A DNA stretch of 64,000 nt from assembly GCA_001829315.1 (NCBI GenBank), contig MIAY01000036.1, forward strand, positions 103,501 to 167,500, written 5' to 3'. Both the position numbers and the translations under genes were made by a program. Below the pieces are notes generated by a model that saw nothing but the letters and a program-made list of their open reading frames with translations, did not search any database and had not been told where the DNA came from. This document shows, one piece after another, positions 9,883 through 19,202 of the stretch (position 1 is the first letter of the stretch; the number at the start of each line of letters is the position of its first letter). Origin of the DNA: Spirochaetes bacterium GWE1_32_154. Its GTDB lineage: Bacteria > Spirochaetota > GWE2-31-10.

Positions 9883-11556
9883 ATGGATGGAAAAAAAATA
9901 GCCGGGTTACTGGTTTTATTAGTAATTATCGGGGGCGGTGTTTTTGTAAAATTTAAAATGGATAAAGATAAAAATGTATCTGCTAATACAGGTGCTTTAG
10001 ATGTTGCGTATACTTCAAAACCGGATGATATTAAAATTACCGGAGGAAGCGGATATAAATTAGGCACTATCACTCTTGATGGTGAAATAATTCCTCTTAT
10101 TAAAATACCGCTTGTTACATGGGGCGGGTATGCTGGTTTATTTGCTGCTAATAATGGTATAAAACCAAATAAAGAATCACTTTTTTATAAAAACGGTAAG
10201 TTTGTTGTCGAACTTGTCCGGGATGAGAACTCCAATAATCATTTACAAAATTATGTTAATGGAAATTATCCATTAATCTGGTCAACTATGGATATGATGC
10301 CGCTTTTATATAATTCACTCAAAGCGGATAAACGATTAATGCCTCAGGTTCTCGGCCTTTTTGACTGGTCTTTCGGAGGTGACGGGATAGTTGTCCGGGG
10401 AAATATCAATACGCCAAAAGATTTAAAAGGAAAACGGATTGTCACTTCAGGTAATACACCGTCAAATTTCTTTTTGCTATGGCTTTTAGCTCAATCTGAT
10501 ATTAAACCGAGTGAAGTAATTATTCAATATGTAAAAGATGCGGTTGAAGCAAAAGTTGCGTTTGAAAAAGACAAACGGATTGATGCCTGTGTAAGCTGGT
10601 CACCTTTTATTTATGAACTGACTGATTCTTCTTCAAAATCATTTGTGGATGGTGCAAAATTACTTATTACTTCAAAAGATGCCAACCAGTTAATTGCAGA
10701 CTGTTATCTGGTACGAAGTGATTTTGTTAAAGAAAAACCTGAAATTGTTGAGGCTTTTGTCAAATCAATGATGGAGGGGGCTGATCTGTTACCGAAAGTG
10801 AAAGAATCAGTATTTGCCCAAATGGCGACATTGTTTGAACTTCCCGGCGGTGCAAATGAAGCCTCACTCATGCTTGGTGATGTTCACATTGCAAATTTTC
10901 CTGAAAACCAGATGTTTTTTGATCTGGAAAACTCTATAAGTGCCTATAAAATATTCTTTTTATCGCAGGAATATTATAAAAATTTAGGTTCACTTGGAAC
11001 TGATGTTGACTATGATGCAGAATACATCATTAATAAATCATTTTTAACAAAATTCAAAGAAGCTGGAATGTTTGCAAATCAGCAGAATATGATTAGAAAC
11101 TCATTTAATAAAGGTGGAGCTTTTAATATCGGGGACTTAGAGTCAAGCAGAGTAGTTCTCGCTGATGATTTACAAATAAATTTTGAGTCGCAAAAAATCG
11201 AATTTGATATCAATTCTTCTAAACCTGAAATGAAAATAAACCGTGATTTACTGACAAGAGTTTCTGAACAGATGAATGTTCTTGGAACAACAGTTGTGAA
11301 ATTAATCGGTCATCTTGATACATCAAAAGTTGAAGAGTTTAAAGCACAGGGGATGCAGAGTTTTCTTGAAGCCTCAGCACTTGCAAAATTGAATTCTAAA
11401 AAAAGAGCTGAATATGTTAAAAAAATTCTGATTGAAGCTTATGGCTGCGACAAAGATAGAATTATAACGGAAGGAAAAGGCTGGGATATGCCGGTTGATC
11501 CGACAGATCAAACAAAAAACCGTAGAGTTGAAGTGAAATTTTTCTCTCTGGAGTAA
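9883..11556 (+). CDS. Substrate-binding protein fused to an OmpA-like peptidoglycan-binding domain
   Basis: 557 aa. An N-terminal membrane segment (~residues 5-22, no lipobox) precedes an NMT1-like domain (~70-390) paralogous to the previous gene (IPLVTWGGYAGLFAANNG, LIWSTMDMMP, GGDGIVVRG, DACVSWSPFIYE). The last ~130 residues are OmpA-like: IEFDINSSKPEM, KLIGHLD (GHTD-like), a KKRAEYVKKIL helix, DRIITEGKGWDMP and the hallmark NRRVEVKF. The second binding protein is thus probably membrane-anchored and tethered to peptidoglycan rather than diffusible. The permease start follows 2 bp after its stop. The ligand is unknown. Confidence 0.85.
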   Translation: MDGKKIAGLLVLLVIIGGGVFVKFKMDKDKNVSANTGALDVAYTSKPDDIKITGGSGYKLGTITLDGEIIPLIKIPLVTWGGYAGLFAANNGIKPNKESLFYKNGKFVVELVRDENSNNHLQNYVNGNYPLIWSTMDMMPLLYNSLKADKRLMPQVLGLFDWSFGGDGIVVRGNINTPKDLKGKRIVTSGNTPSNFFLLWLLAQSDIKPSEVIIQYVKDAVEAKVAFEKDKRIDACVSWSPFIYELTDSSSKSFVDGAKLLITSKDANQLIADCYLVRSDFVKEKPEIVEAFVKSMMEGADLLPKVKESVFAQMATLFELPGGANEASLMLGDVHIANFPENQMFFDLENSISAYKIFFLSQEYYKNLGSLGTDVDYDAEYIINKSFLTKFKEAGMFANQQNMIRNSFNKGGAFNIGDLESSRVVLADDLQINFESQKIEFDINSSKPEMKINRDLLTRVSEQMNVLGTTVVKLIGHLDTSKVEEFKAQGMQSFLEASALAKLNSKKRAEYVKKILIEAYGCDKDRIITEGKGWDMPVDPTDQTKNRRVEVKFFSLE

Positions 11557-11558
11557 TC

Positions 11559-12611
11559 ATGAATACAATATGGATTCGTAAAGAAATAGATTATCATCAA
11601 CGTTTATTCTATAGTGCCTTATTTATTGTTGCATTATTAATCGTTTGGGTTTCAGTAACCACAATTCGTAAGCCGGTAAAAATAATAAGCGCTACTATTT
11701 TTGAATCGATTATTCAGGAGAAAAAACTTGATGAAGCTGATTTAAAAAAAATTGAGGCTCTCTATATTGTAGATGGTAACCGGTATGTTTTAACCGGAAA
11801 ACAATCAAATATTGATAGTATACAAACTCGTGAAATTTTGAAAAGAACCGGTTATTTTTATACGAACGGTCTGTCAAATCCGGTATTTTCACCTAATGTT
11901 CTACCTCATCCGCTTGATATACTAAAAAGTTATCCGCGACTGATAAAAGGAACATCGTCGGACAAAGAAGGTTTTGTATGGAAAAAATCACTTTTTTATG
12001 CCGTTTGGGTTAGTTTACGGCGAGAATTAGTTGCGTTTTTAATTGTTATACTGCTAGCTCTACCTACCGGCGTTTTAATGAGTGCAAGTTCAAAAATCCG
12101 TAATTTTTTAATGCCGATGCTTGTGACCGGGTCATTTATTCCAATCGCAGCACTCATACCGTTAACGCTGGCTTTTTTTGGTATTGGTGAGTTGCAGAAA
12201 GTTATATTCCTTGTGTTTGGTATGTACTTTGTGTTACTCGGACTGGTTATTAAAGAAATTGATGAGGTTGATGAAATTTATTTATCGACAGCGTATACCC
12301 TTGGTTTTAGTCAGTTTCAAACGATTGTGTTTGTTTTAGTGCCAACGGCCATGTCACGTATCTGGAAACATTTTTCTTCGGTTTTCGGGCTTGGCTGGGG
12401 GTATATAATTTTTGCAGAAATGATAAATGCCGGTGGAGGCGACTCGATTAATGGAATCGGCTGGCTTTTTATTGCACGGCAAAGACGTTTTAAAGTTGAT
12501 GAAATGTATGCTATATTTGTTATAATTATTGTATTTGCATTTGTTTTTTCTTATCTTTTCCAATTAGGACATTATCTCATATTCAAAGAAGAGAGGGATT
12601 ACCGCAAATGA
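11559..12611 (+). CDS. ABC transporter permease (MetI-like / BPD_transp_1)
   Basis: 350 aa. One N-terminal membrane helix (~18-37) is followed by a ~120-residue presumably extracytoplasmic segment and then a MetI-type permease domain with about five helices. An EAA-like loop, TAYTLGFSQFQTIVFVLVP, contacts the ATPase. The unusual N-terminal extension resembles that of other permeases fused to sensing or docking segments. The final ATGA overlaps the ATPase start at 12608, so the two are translationally coupled. It forms the channel for the substrate captured by the two upstream binding proteins. Confidence 0.88.
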   Translation: MNTIWIRKEIDYHQRLFYSALFIVALLIVWVSVTTIRKPVKIISATIFESIIQEKKLDEADLKKIEALYIVDGNRYVLTGKQSNIDSIQTREILKRTGYFYTNGLSNPVFSPNVLPHPLDILKSYPRLIKGTSSDKEGFVWKKSLFYAVWVSLRRELVAFLIVILLALPTGVLMSASSKIRNFLMPMLVTGSFIPIAALIPLTLAFFGIGELQKVIFLVFGMYFVLLGLVIKEIDEVDEIYLSTAYTLGFSQFQTIVFVLVPTAMSRIWKHFSSVFGLGWGYIIFAEMINAGGGDSINGIGWLFIARQRRFKVDEMYAIFVIIIVFAFVFSYLFQLGHYLIFKEERDYRK

Positions 12612-13492
12612 AAACAAAAACAATTATAGACATAGAACCGGTAATTGACGCATCGATATTTGATCGTCTGCAAAGACTTGATAAAGAACGGCTTAGCGAA
12701 AGTATCCGGGATGTTAGTATTTTAGAAGCGGTTAATGTAGTTAAGTCATTTGGTTCAAATAAAGTTATTCCTGATTTAAACTTCAAAATTCACGATATAC
12801 AAGGTAAATCGGAAGTTATTTGTATGTTAGGCCCTTCAGGCTGCGGCAAGTCAACCATACTGAATTTAATAGCAGGTTTGATTCAACCGACAAGCGGAAC
12901 TCTACTCTATCAAGGCAAACAAATTGACGGACCGGGAATAGAACGCGGTATGATTTTTCAGAAATATTCATCATTTCCATTTTTGAATGTACTTGATAAT
13001 ATTGCCTATCCGCTTATTAAAATTAAAAAGATTAAAAAGAAAGAAGCATACGAACAGGCTTATTACTGGATAGAGAAATTGTATTTGAAAGGTGCCGAAT
13101 ATAAATATCCCAAACAACTCTCAGGCGGAATGCAGCAGCGGGTTGCAATTGCACGAACGCTCTGTTCAAAAGCAAAAATTATTTTAATGGATGAACCGTT
13201 TGGTGCGTTAGACAGAAAAATCAGATGGGAAATGCAGGATTTAATGGCTGAATTGCTTTTTTTCAACCCTGGCGAAGAGGTGACTGTATTTATTGTTACT
13301 CATGATATACCTGAGGCTGTATTTCTCGGTGATAGAATCTGGACAATTCATAAAGGTGGCATATTTTCATCCGATACTATTGAACGGCCGATTGCTGACT
13401 CAAGGTCAACACACATGCAGCATCAATTCAATGAACTGGTAAGTTTTTTTAATGAAAAGATATTTAATTTAGAGTTAAAAGCTAAATCGTAA
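12608..13492 (+). CDS. ABC transporter ATP-binding protein (nitrate/taurine type)
   Basis: 294 aa. Walker A is GPSGCGKST, the Q-loop lies in FQKYSSFPF, the signature is LSGGMQQR, Walker B is IILMDEPFGALD, and the switch His is in VTHD. All nucleotide-binding motifs are intact. An N-terminal extension of ~45 residues precedes the ABC core. It pairs with the permease just upstream by a 4-bp overlap, and the VWA gene follows after 12 bp. The best match is the SsuB/TauB/NrtD class, consistent with the NMT1 binding proteins. Confidence 0.92.
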   Translation: MKTKTIIDIEPVIDASIFDRLQRLDKERLSESIRDVSILEAVNVVKSFGSNKVIPDLNFKIHDIQGKSEVICMLGPSGCGKSTILNLIAGLIQPTSGTLLYQGKQIDGPGIERGMIFQKYSSFPFLNVLDNIAYPLIKIKKIKKKEAYEQAYYWIEKLYLKGAEYKYPKQLSGGMQQRVAIARTLCSKAKIILMDEPFGALDRKIRWEMQDLMAELLFFNPGEEVTVFIVTHDIPEAVFLGDRIWTIHKGGIFSSDTIERPIADSRSTHMQHQFNELVSFFNEKIFNLELKAKS

Positions 13493-13504
13493 TGAGAGGT
13501 ACAT

Positions 13505-14347
13505 ATGGCAACAAAAAAAAATAATGGCTTAGGAACTGTAGTTTTTATTATGTTTATTCTGATACTGTTTTTTTCTCAGGTTAATAAATGTTCATCAGGA
13601 AATAAAAAAAATACTTCTGCATATTCTAAAGCTAAAAAAGCTCAGAATGAACTTCAATTTTCTGATGATTTCAATATAAGCATTGCAAATCAGGATGATT
13701 TAGGTTTATCACTCGTGCTGGCAGTTGATTGTTCAGGTTCAATGGACGATTACCCGACTGAAGGCGGAAAAAGTAAAAAATTTGAAGCAGCATCAGAGTC
13801 AATTAAAGAAATACTGGTGTTTATTAAAGATTTTTATAAAGAGAATTTAGAAAAAGATTCAATTATTCTGAAATTAAGTATTGTAACATTCAGTGATGTC
13901 GTAAACATTGTCTATCCGCTTACTGAAATTGATGAAAACACTATAAATGCAATGATTGAGTTCGCCAGTCAACCGTCCAATTTTGATCCTGACGGTCAGA
14001 CTGCAATAGGTGACACGATTGCAAAAGGTGCAGAGATTCTGGCCCAATCCGGTACGATTTTTAAAAGTTTAATCATTATTTCTGATGGAGAAAATACAGC
14101 CGGTACTGATCCGGGGCTTGTTCTTGATTCATTAGTTAATAACCGCAACAATAAATCAACAAAAGATTTTCCGGTTTTAACAAACAATATTCTTGTAAGT
14201 TTTGTCGGGTTTGATATTGATACGGGGAAATTTACTGCTTTGGAACAGGGTGGAGCTAAATTAACTCAGGCAGATAATAAAGAACAGTTAAATGAAACCT
14301 TGAAGAATCTTTTTCTTTCTGATATTTCTAAACTCGAAGCTGAATAA
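13505..14347 (+). CDS. Membrane-anchored VWA-domain protein
   Basis: 280 aa. A signal-anchor (~residues 10-27) is followed by a von Willebrand factor A domain with a full MIDAS: DCSGSMDD (DxSxS), a threonine in DGQTAIGDTI, and the aspartate strand IIISDGENTAGTD. Such domains bind a divalent metal and mediate protein contacts. The position between the ABC ATPase and the XpaC/TelA pair suggests it bridges the transporter and the TelA module. Its partners cannot be read from the sequence. Confidence 0.85.
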   Translation: MATKKNNGLGTVVFIMFILILFFSQVNKCSSGNKKNTSAYSKAKKAQNELQFSDDFNISIANQDDLGLSLVLAVDCSGSMDDYPTEGGKSKKFEAASESIKEILVFIKDFYKENLEKDSIILKLSIVTFSDVVNIVYPLTEIDENTINAMIEFASQPSNFDPDGQTAIGDTIAKGAEILAQSGTIFKSLIIISDGENTAGTDPGLVLDSLVNNRNNKSTKDFPVLTNNILVSFVGFDIDTGKFTALEQGGAKLTQADNKEQLNETLKNLFLSDISKLEAE

Positions 14348-14367
14348 AATGGGGTTGGTGAGAACGT

Positions 14368-14979
14368 ATGGCTAATAAACAAATTTTTGGTAATATTTCA
14401 GCCGGTATTATTGGTGGCGGATTATTTCTGTTTTTTTTACTATTTCTTGATTTATCGATTGTTCCGTCAATTATAGCCGGAGCTGCCGGTTATGCTGGGG
14501 GTGCGTTAGCATTTGGCGGGAAGAAAAAAGAGCTTGAGTTTATAGCCGAAGGTGTAACACAGGAAAAACTTGATGAAATATTAAAACAAGGTAACTTGAA
14601 GGTAAAGGTATTAAAAGATTTGGAGGCTAAAATTACCAATAAAGTGGTAACACAAAAAATTGAAGGTATTATTGAAGTTGTTGAAAAAATATTTGATGAT
14701 CTTAAAAAAGACCCGAAAGATGTGAAAACTGCCCGTCAATTTTTAATTTACTATCTTGATGCTACAATAAATATTCTCGAACGATATCACAGCATTTGTT
14801 CAACGAATATCAGTTCTATAGAAATAAAAAAATCGCTTGATAATGTAGAATCATTATTAGATACTATTAAAGACGGTTTTGAAAAGCAACTCATAAAGTT
14901 ATTAAATGATGACATTCTTGATCTTGATACAGAAATAAAACTACTAGATCAAACAATGAAATCTGAAGGTTTAAAATAA
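14368..14979 (+). CDS. XpaC-like membrane protein (5-bromo-4-chloroindolyl phosphate hydrolysis family)
   Basis: 203 aa. Two closely spaced membrane helices with a Gly-rich turn (AGAAGYAGGALAFGG) are followed by a cytoplasmic helical domain containing RQFLIYYLDATINILERYHS, the conserved core of the XpaC family. XpaC proteins nearly always sit beside TelA, as here with a 9-bp gap. The family name comes from a Bacillus phenotype; the biochemical activity is not established. I infer a membrane docking or assembly role for TelA. Confidence 0.8.
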   Translation: MANKQIFGNISAGIIGGGLFLFFLLFLDLSIVPSIIAGAAGYAGGALAFGGKKKELEFIAEGVTQEKLDEILKQGNLKVKVLKDLEAKITNKVVTQKIEGIIEVVEKIFDDLKKDPKDVKTARQFLIYYLDATINILERYHSICSTNISSIEIKKSLDNVESLLDTIKDGFEKQLIKLLNDDILDLDTEIKLLDQTMKSEGLK

Positions 14980-14988
14980 GGGGGATGT

Positions 14989-16071
14989 ATGTCTGACAGT
15001 TTAATTACAAAACAATCCATGGAATTAGTTGATGTTAAAAACTTTTCCGGTGATGAAATGAAAAGAATTCAAGCAATCTCACAAGAGATTAATATTACTG
15101 ACACTCAGGGTGTTATTACATTTGGTATTTCTGCTCAAAAAGATGTTTCAGAATTTGCCGATACGATTCTTCAACAGGTCAGATCAAAAGATTCGGGATA
15201 TGTTGGTGACGTATTAACCGATCTGGTTATTAAAGTAAAAGATTTAAAAGTTGATTCATTAAGCGGAAATGGTTCTTTTCTTGGTTCTATCCCGATTGTG
15301 GGTAATTTTCTTGATGCGGTAAAGCGATTTATTATGCAGTATGAAAAAGTAAGTGTGCAAATTGAGAAAATCGTCGAAGAACTCGATAAAGCCCGCATGA
15401 CTTTATTGCGTGATATTACTCTTTTGGACGGGATGTATGATAAAAATGCCGAGTATTTAAAGAATCTTGACTTTTTCATAGCTGCCGGTCAAATCAGATT
15501 GAAAGAACTTAAAGAAACTATGCTTGTTGATTTAAAGAAAAAAGCAGATGAAACCAATGACCCGGCAGATGCTCAGAGATTACAGGATTTTACGCAAGCC
15601 TTAAACAGATTTGAGAAGAAAATTCACGATTTAAAACTTTCACGAATGATTGCAATTCAAACTTCTCCACAGCTTCGATTAATTCAGAATAACGATCAGG
15701 CACTTGTTGAAAAAATACAGAGTTCTATTTTAAATACGATTCCATTATGGAAAAATCAGATGGTAATCGCAATTACTTTATTCAGACAGAAAAAAGCGGT
15801 TAAATTACAACGCGAAGTGACACAAACAACAAATGATTTGTTGTTAAAAAACTCAGAATTACTGAAAATGAATAGTATTGATGTCGCAAAGGAAATGGAG
15901 CGGGGCATTGTTGATATTGAAACACTCAAAAAAGTTAATAGTGATCTTATTTCGACAATTGAAGAAACATTAAAAATCCAACAGGAAGGAAAAGCTAAAA
16001 GAGCTCAAGCTGAACAGGATTTAATTCAGATGGAAAATGAATTAAAGAGTAAATTGAAATCGGCGATTTAA
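14989..16071 (+). CDS. telA: TelA-family protein (toxic anion resistance)
   Basis: 360 aa, essentially all alpha-helical and soluble. The family core is clear: GSIPIVGNFLDAVKRFIMQYE, then long helices that include LLDGMYDKNAEYLKNLDFFIAAGQ and IAITLFRQKKAVKLQREV. TelA proteins were named for tellurite resistance but are widespread envelope-stress proteins without a defined activity. This is the last gene of the operon from 8815. Strong ribosome site GGGGG just before the ATG. The length is close to the usual family size (~360-400). Confidence 0.88.
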   Translation: MSDSLITKQSMELVDVKNFSGDEMKRIQAISQEINITDTQGVITFGISAQKDVSEFADTILQQVRSKDSGYVGDVLTDLVIKVKDLKVDSLSGNGSFLGSIPIVGNFLDAVKRFIMQYEKVSVQIEKIVEELDKARMTLLRDITLLDGMYDKNAEYLKNLDFFIAAGQIRLKELKETMLVDLKKKADETNDPADAQRLQDFTQALNRFEKKIHDLKLSRMIAIQTSPQLRLIQNNDQALVEKIQSSILNTIPLWKNQMVIAITLFRQKKAVKLQREVTQTTNDLLLKNSELLKMNSIDVAKEMERGIVDIETLKKVNSDLISTIEETLKIQQEGKAKRAQAEQDLIQMENELKSKLKSAI

Positions 16072-16107
16072 TGACTTAAAACGAATGAATATCAGGAGTA
16101 AGAGTGC

Positions 16108-17664
16108 ATGAAGAATTTACCAATCGGGATAAGCACATTAAATACAATTATTGAAAATAATATGGTGTATGTTGATAAAACAGAAATTGCCCATAGATTA
16201 GTTATTACACCGGGGAGATACTTTCTCTCTCGTCCCCGTCGATTTGGTAAATCTCTCTTTCTTGATATTCTCAAAGAAATTTTTGAAGGAAATAAAGACC
16301 TTTTTAAAGGTCTTTTTATCTATGATAACTGGAATTGGGATAAGAAATATCCTGTTATCAAGATAGATTTTGCCGGAGGAACTATTCACAATCTGGTTGA
16401 TCTTGAAAATAAACTTAATGCCGTTTTAAGCCGTTATGAATCAAAGTTTGATATTAACCTAAAAAATAATGGTATATCAAACCGTTTAAGTGAATTAATC
16501 AATGTTGTCGCCGATAAATACAATTCAAAAGTTGTTATTCTTGTTGACGAATATGATAAACCTCTTCTTGATAATATCGAAAATATTCCTGCTGCAATGA
16601 TTGTACGGGACGGGCTTAAAAATCTTTATTCAGTCATCAAAGAACAGGATGCAAACATACAATTTGTTTTTCTCACCGGAGTCAGTAAGTTTAGTAAGGT
16701 TAGTATTTTCTCCGGTATAAATAATCTTGAAGACATCACATTAAATTCTGATTATGCGACAATTTGCGGGTACACACAAAAAGATCTTGAAACAAGTTTT
16801 AATCAACATCTTGAAGGTGTTGATATGGTGCAACTGAAAGAATGGTATAACGGATATAATTTTCTGGGCGATAAAGTATATAATCCATTTGATATTCTGC
16901 TTTTTATCAGTAATCAGAAAACATTTAAAAACTATTGGTTTGAAACAGGTACACCGACATTTTTAATAAAACTATTTCAGAAAAACAACTATTTTCTTCC
17001 TGATCTGGATACTATTGAACTTGGTGAAGAATTATTAAGCTCTTTTGAGATAGAAAAAATCGAACCGGCTACCTTACTTTTTCAATCAGGCTATCTAACT
17101 ATTAAGGAAACAAAAACAATGTCCGGGAAACTCGTTTTCTCACTGGTGTTTCCTAACCGGGAAGTAAAAACCTCATTTAACGAATATTTAATAACCGGAT
17201 ACACTGAAATATCCGCCGATAAAATACGGTATGAAGAACCGATATATAATGCATTTATGAACAGTGATATGGATGCCCTCCATAAAGCGTTAGTACGACT
17301 TTTCGCCGGTATTCCCTATCGAAATTTTACCAATAACGATCTGGTTAACTTTGAAGGGTATTACGCATCAGTATTGTATGCTTTTTTCTCTGCCATTAAT
17401 TGCTGTGTTATACCGGAAGATGTTACTAATAAAGGTCAGGCTGATATGACGGTGAAACTTGGTAATACCATTTGTGTTATGGAAATAAAAGTGCTAACCA
17501 GAAAACCGAGAGGAAAAAATGAAGCGTTAGCACAAATAAAGAAGATGAAATATTCAGAAAAATACAAAAATCTGCCGGGTAAACATGTATTTGAATTGGG
17601 GATGGTATTTGATCCTGAAAAGAGAAGTCTTCTTAAGTTTAACTGGAACAAAGTTTCTCATTAA
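16108..17664 (+). CDS. AAA-ATPase-like protein with C-terminal PD-(D/E)XK nuclease-like domain
   Basis: 518 aa. The N-terminal AAA-ATPase-like domain starts with the family signature LPIGISTLNTIIENNMVYVDKT and has a P-loop-like RPRRFGKSLF (GKS kept, first Gly replaced) and Walker B VVILVDEYDKPLLD. The C-terminal region (~430-515) reads ADMTVKLGNTICVMEIK, matching the D...ExK core of the PD-(D/E)XK fold. This pair of domains defines a large, often multicopy family in anaerobes whose function is undefined. It starts 36 bp after telA with an AGGAG site, and probably is a separate acquisition rather than part of the transporter. Confidence 0.8.
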   Translation: MKNLPIGISTLNTIIENNMVYVDKTEIAHRLVITPGRYFLSRPRRFGKSLFLDILKEIFEGNKDLFKGLFIYDNWNWDKKYPVIKIDFAGGTIHNLVDLENKLNAVLSRYESKFDINLKNNGISNRLSELINVVADKYNSKVVILVDEYDKPLLDNIENIPAAMIVRDGLKNLYSVIKEQDANIQFVFLTGVSKFSKVSIFSGINNLEDITLNSDYATICGYTQKDLETSFNQHLEGVDMVQLKEWYNGYNFLGDKVYNPFDILLFISNQKTFKNYWFETGTPTFLIKLFQKNNYFLPDLDTIELGEELLSSFEIEKIEPATLLFQSGYLTIKETKTMSGKLVFSLVFPNREVKTSFNEYLITGYTEISADKIRYEEPIYNAFMNSDMDALHKALVRLFAGIPYRNFTNNDLVNFEGYYASVLYAFFSAINCCVIPEDVTNKGQADMTVKLGNTICVMEIKVLTRKPRGKNEALAQIKKMKYSEKYKNLPGKHVFELGMVFDPEKRSLLKFNWNKVSH

Positions 17665-17693
17665 TAGCAATCATTCGTTGAAGGAGTTTACTG

Positions 17694-19154
17694 GTGAATA
17701 AAATAGTGTTTTTTTTAGTTTTTTTTGTATCTTTACAGGTAGTCTCAGCAAAGACTTATCCTTTTTTATATATCCCGGGAATGTTTGATAATGGCGATTT
17801 ATTTAATGATGAATATGCGGTTGCCAAGACGCTTAATAGTGTTGACGGGTTTTATTATACCACCTATTTTAGTACCGGAAATGTGTATGATAAAGAGCCA
17901 TTAATTATTGGTTCTTCTATTGTTAACACAAAATTTCAGCGGTTATCAGTTGCCAATCTTTTAGGCCCCCGAAGACAGAATATTTCGTTGTATACAATGA
18001 CCGATCGTCTTTTTGCTCATATTCAGGGTAAATCACCCCGTGGAAAGTTGCTTCAATGTATTACAAGGTATAAAGGTAATGATTTTTCCGGTTCGGTTAT
18101 GCGAAATGGAGTCTCAATACAATATCGGGGACTTATTGAAGAATTATGGGTGAAGTACGGGAAAGATGTCAGTTATCAAAAGAAAAATGATGTTTTTAAC
18201 GTTGTTTTATATCCCGTAGCGGAGAAAAAATATCTTTCATATTCAAATGCTGATTTTTATTTTAGTACACCTGATGAAATTAAATTTAATGTTGTTGCAC
18301 ATTCAAGTGGCGGTTTGTCTATACGCAAATATATTGAAATGTGTTTGAACGAAGGAATAAATCATCATGTAAATCAGATAATTAATCTTTCAGTGCCACA
18401 GGAAGGAGCCCGGATGAATTTTCGGTTAAAAACTGCTTTTCCGGTTCTTATTAATGATGCAATTGCTAATATTTTTGCACACAAAGATACGAAAAGTATT
18501 GCTTTACGGGATAAAGTTTATACATACAAAGAATTAATTAATAAATCAAATCTTAGTATGCTGCAGGGTGATTCTTTTTCGGCAAAAAATATGCAAAAAT
18601 TAGTAGGCGATTACATTTTGTATTTCATACCGTTTGACGGGTATCATGGTGTTTTAGGTTTTGACCCGGCATTAAAAGATTTACGACCGGATAGCCGTTT
18701 TGTTCAGAGCATTAAAAATAAAAAGTTGCCTGATGGCATCTCTGTTTACAATTATCGGGTTGAAAAGCCATATTCACCAATGTTTTATAATATTTCACGT
18801 TATCTTGAGCTTGGTTTGAGTGATGGTGTTGTTGATTTTGATGACACATTCACCGGGAATATAATTGATTCAGATAGAACAACCACTATTGTAGTGGATA
18901 AAGCTAATCATATTCCGTTTCCGTATATTAAACCTTTGTATGAGTTGGATAAAACAATTGAACAGTATTATCCGTTTTTAAGCATATTGATTAAGCAACC
19001 GCAAAAAAGAAAAGAAGGAATCGATATTGTCCAGGCGTTGTTTTTATCTATTATGGAAGAATTTAATTTTAATCTTGAGTATTTTCTTGCAAATGAAGAT
19101 TACTCGGTAATAGATTATTTTGCAGATAATCCGGTCACTATTTCTGGAATATAG
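17694..19154 (+). CDS. Secreted alpha/beta hydrolase (lipase/esterase-like)
   Basis: 486 aa with a GTG start preceded by AAGGAG at 17681-17686 and an N-terminal signal peptide ending near VVSAK. YIPGMFDNGD resembles the oxyanion strand of lipases. AHSSGG is the nucleophile elbow, with Ser near residue 204. A late NHIPFPY supplies a candidate catalytic His, and DGVVDFDD candidate acids. The layout resembles PGAP1-like or secreted triacylglycerol-lipase-like hydrolases, but the substrate cannot be predicted. It lies 30 bp after the AAA/nuclease gene and 48 bp before the histidine kinase. Confidence 0.7.
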   Translation: MNKIVFFLVFFVSLQVVSAKTYPFLYIPGMFDNGDLFNDEYAVAKTLNSVDGFYYTTYFSTGNVYDKEPLIIGSSIVNTKFQRLSVANLLGPRRQNISLYTMTDRLFAHIQGKSPRGKLLQCITRYKGNDFSGSVMRNGVSIQYRGLIEELWVKYGKDVSYQKKNDVFNVVLYPVAEKKYLSYSNADFYFSTPDEIKFNVVAHSSGGLSIRKYIEMCLNEGINHHVNQIINLSVPQEGARMNFRLKTAFPVLINDAIANIFAHKDTKSIALRDKVYTYKELINKSNLSMLQGDSFSAKNMQKLVGDYILYFIPFDGYHGVLGFDPALKDLRPDSRFVQSIKNKKLPDGISVYNYRVEKPYSPMFYNISRYLELGLSDGVVDFDDTFTGNIIDSDRTTTIVVDKANHIPFPYIKPLYELDKTIEQYYPFLSILIKQPQKRKEGIDIVQALFLSIMEEFNFNLEYFLANEDYSVIDYFADNPVTISGI

Positions 19155-19202
19155 TTGAATTTGATCTCATTATAAATTATACTTATTCAAAAGGAATGTA
19201 AT

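Noticed and set aside
17200..17225. CCGATAA as a sigma-28 promoter
   Set aside because: It lies deep inside a coding sequence with no matching -35 box.
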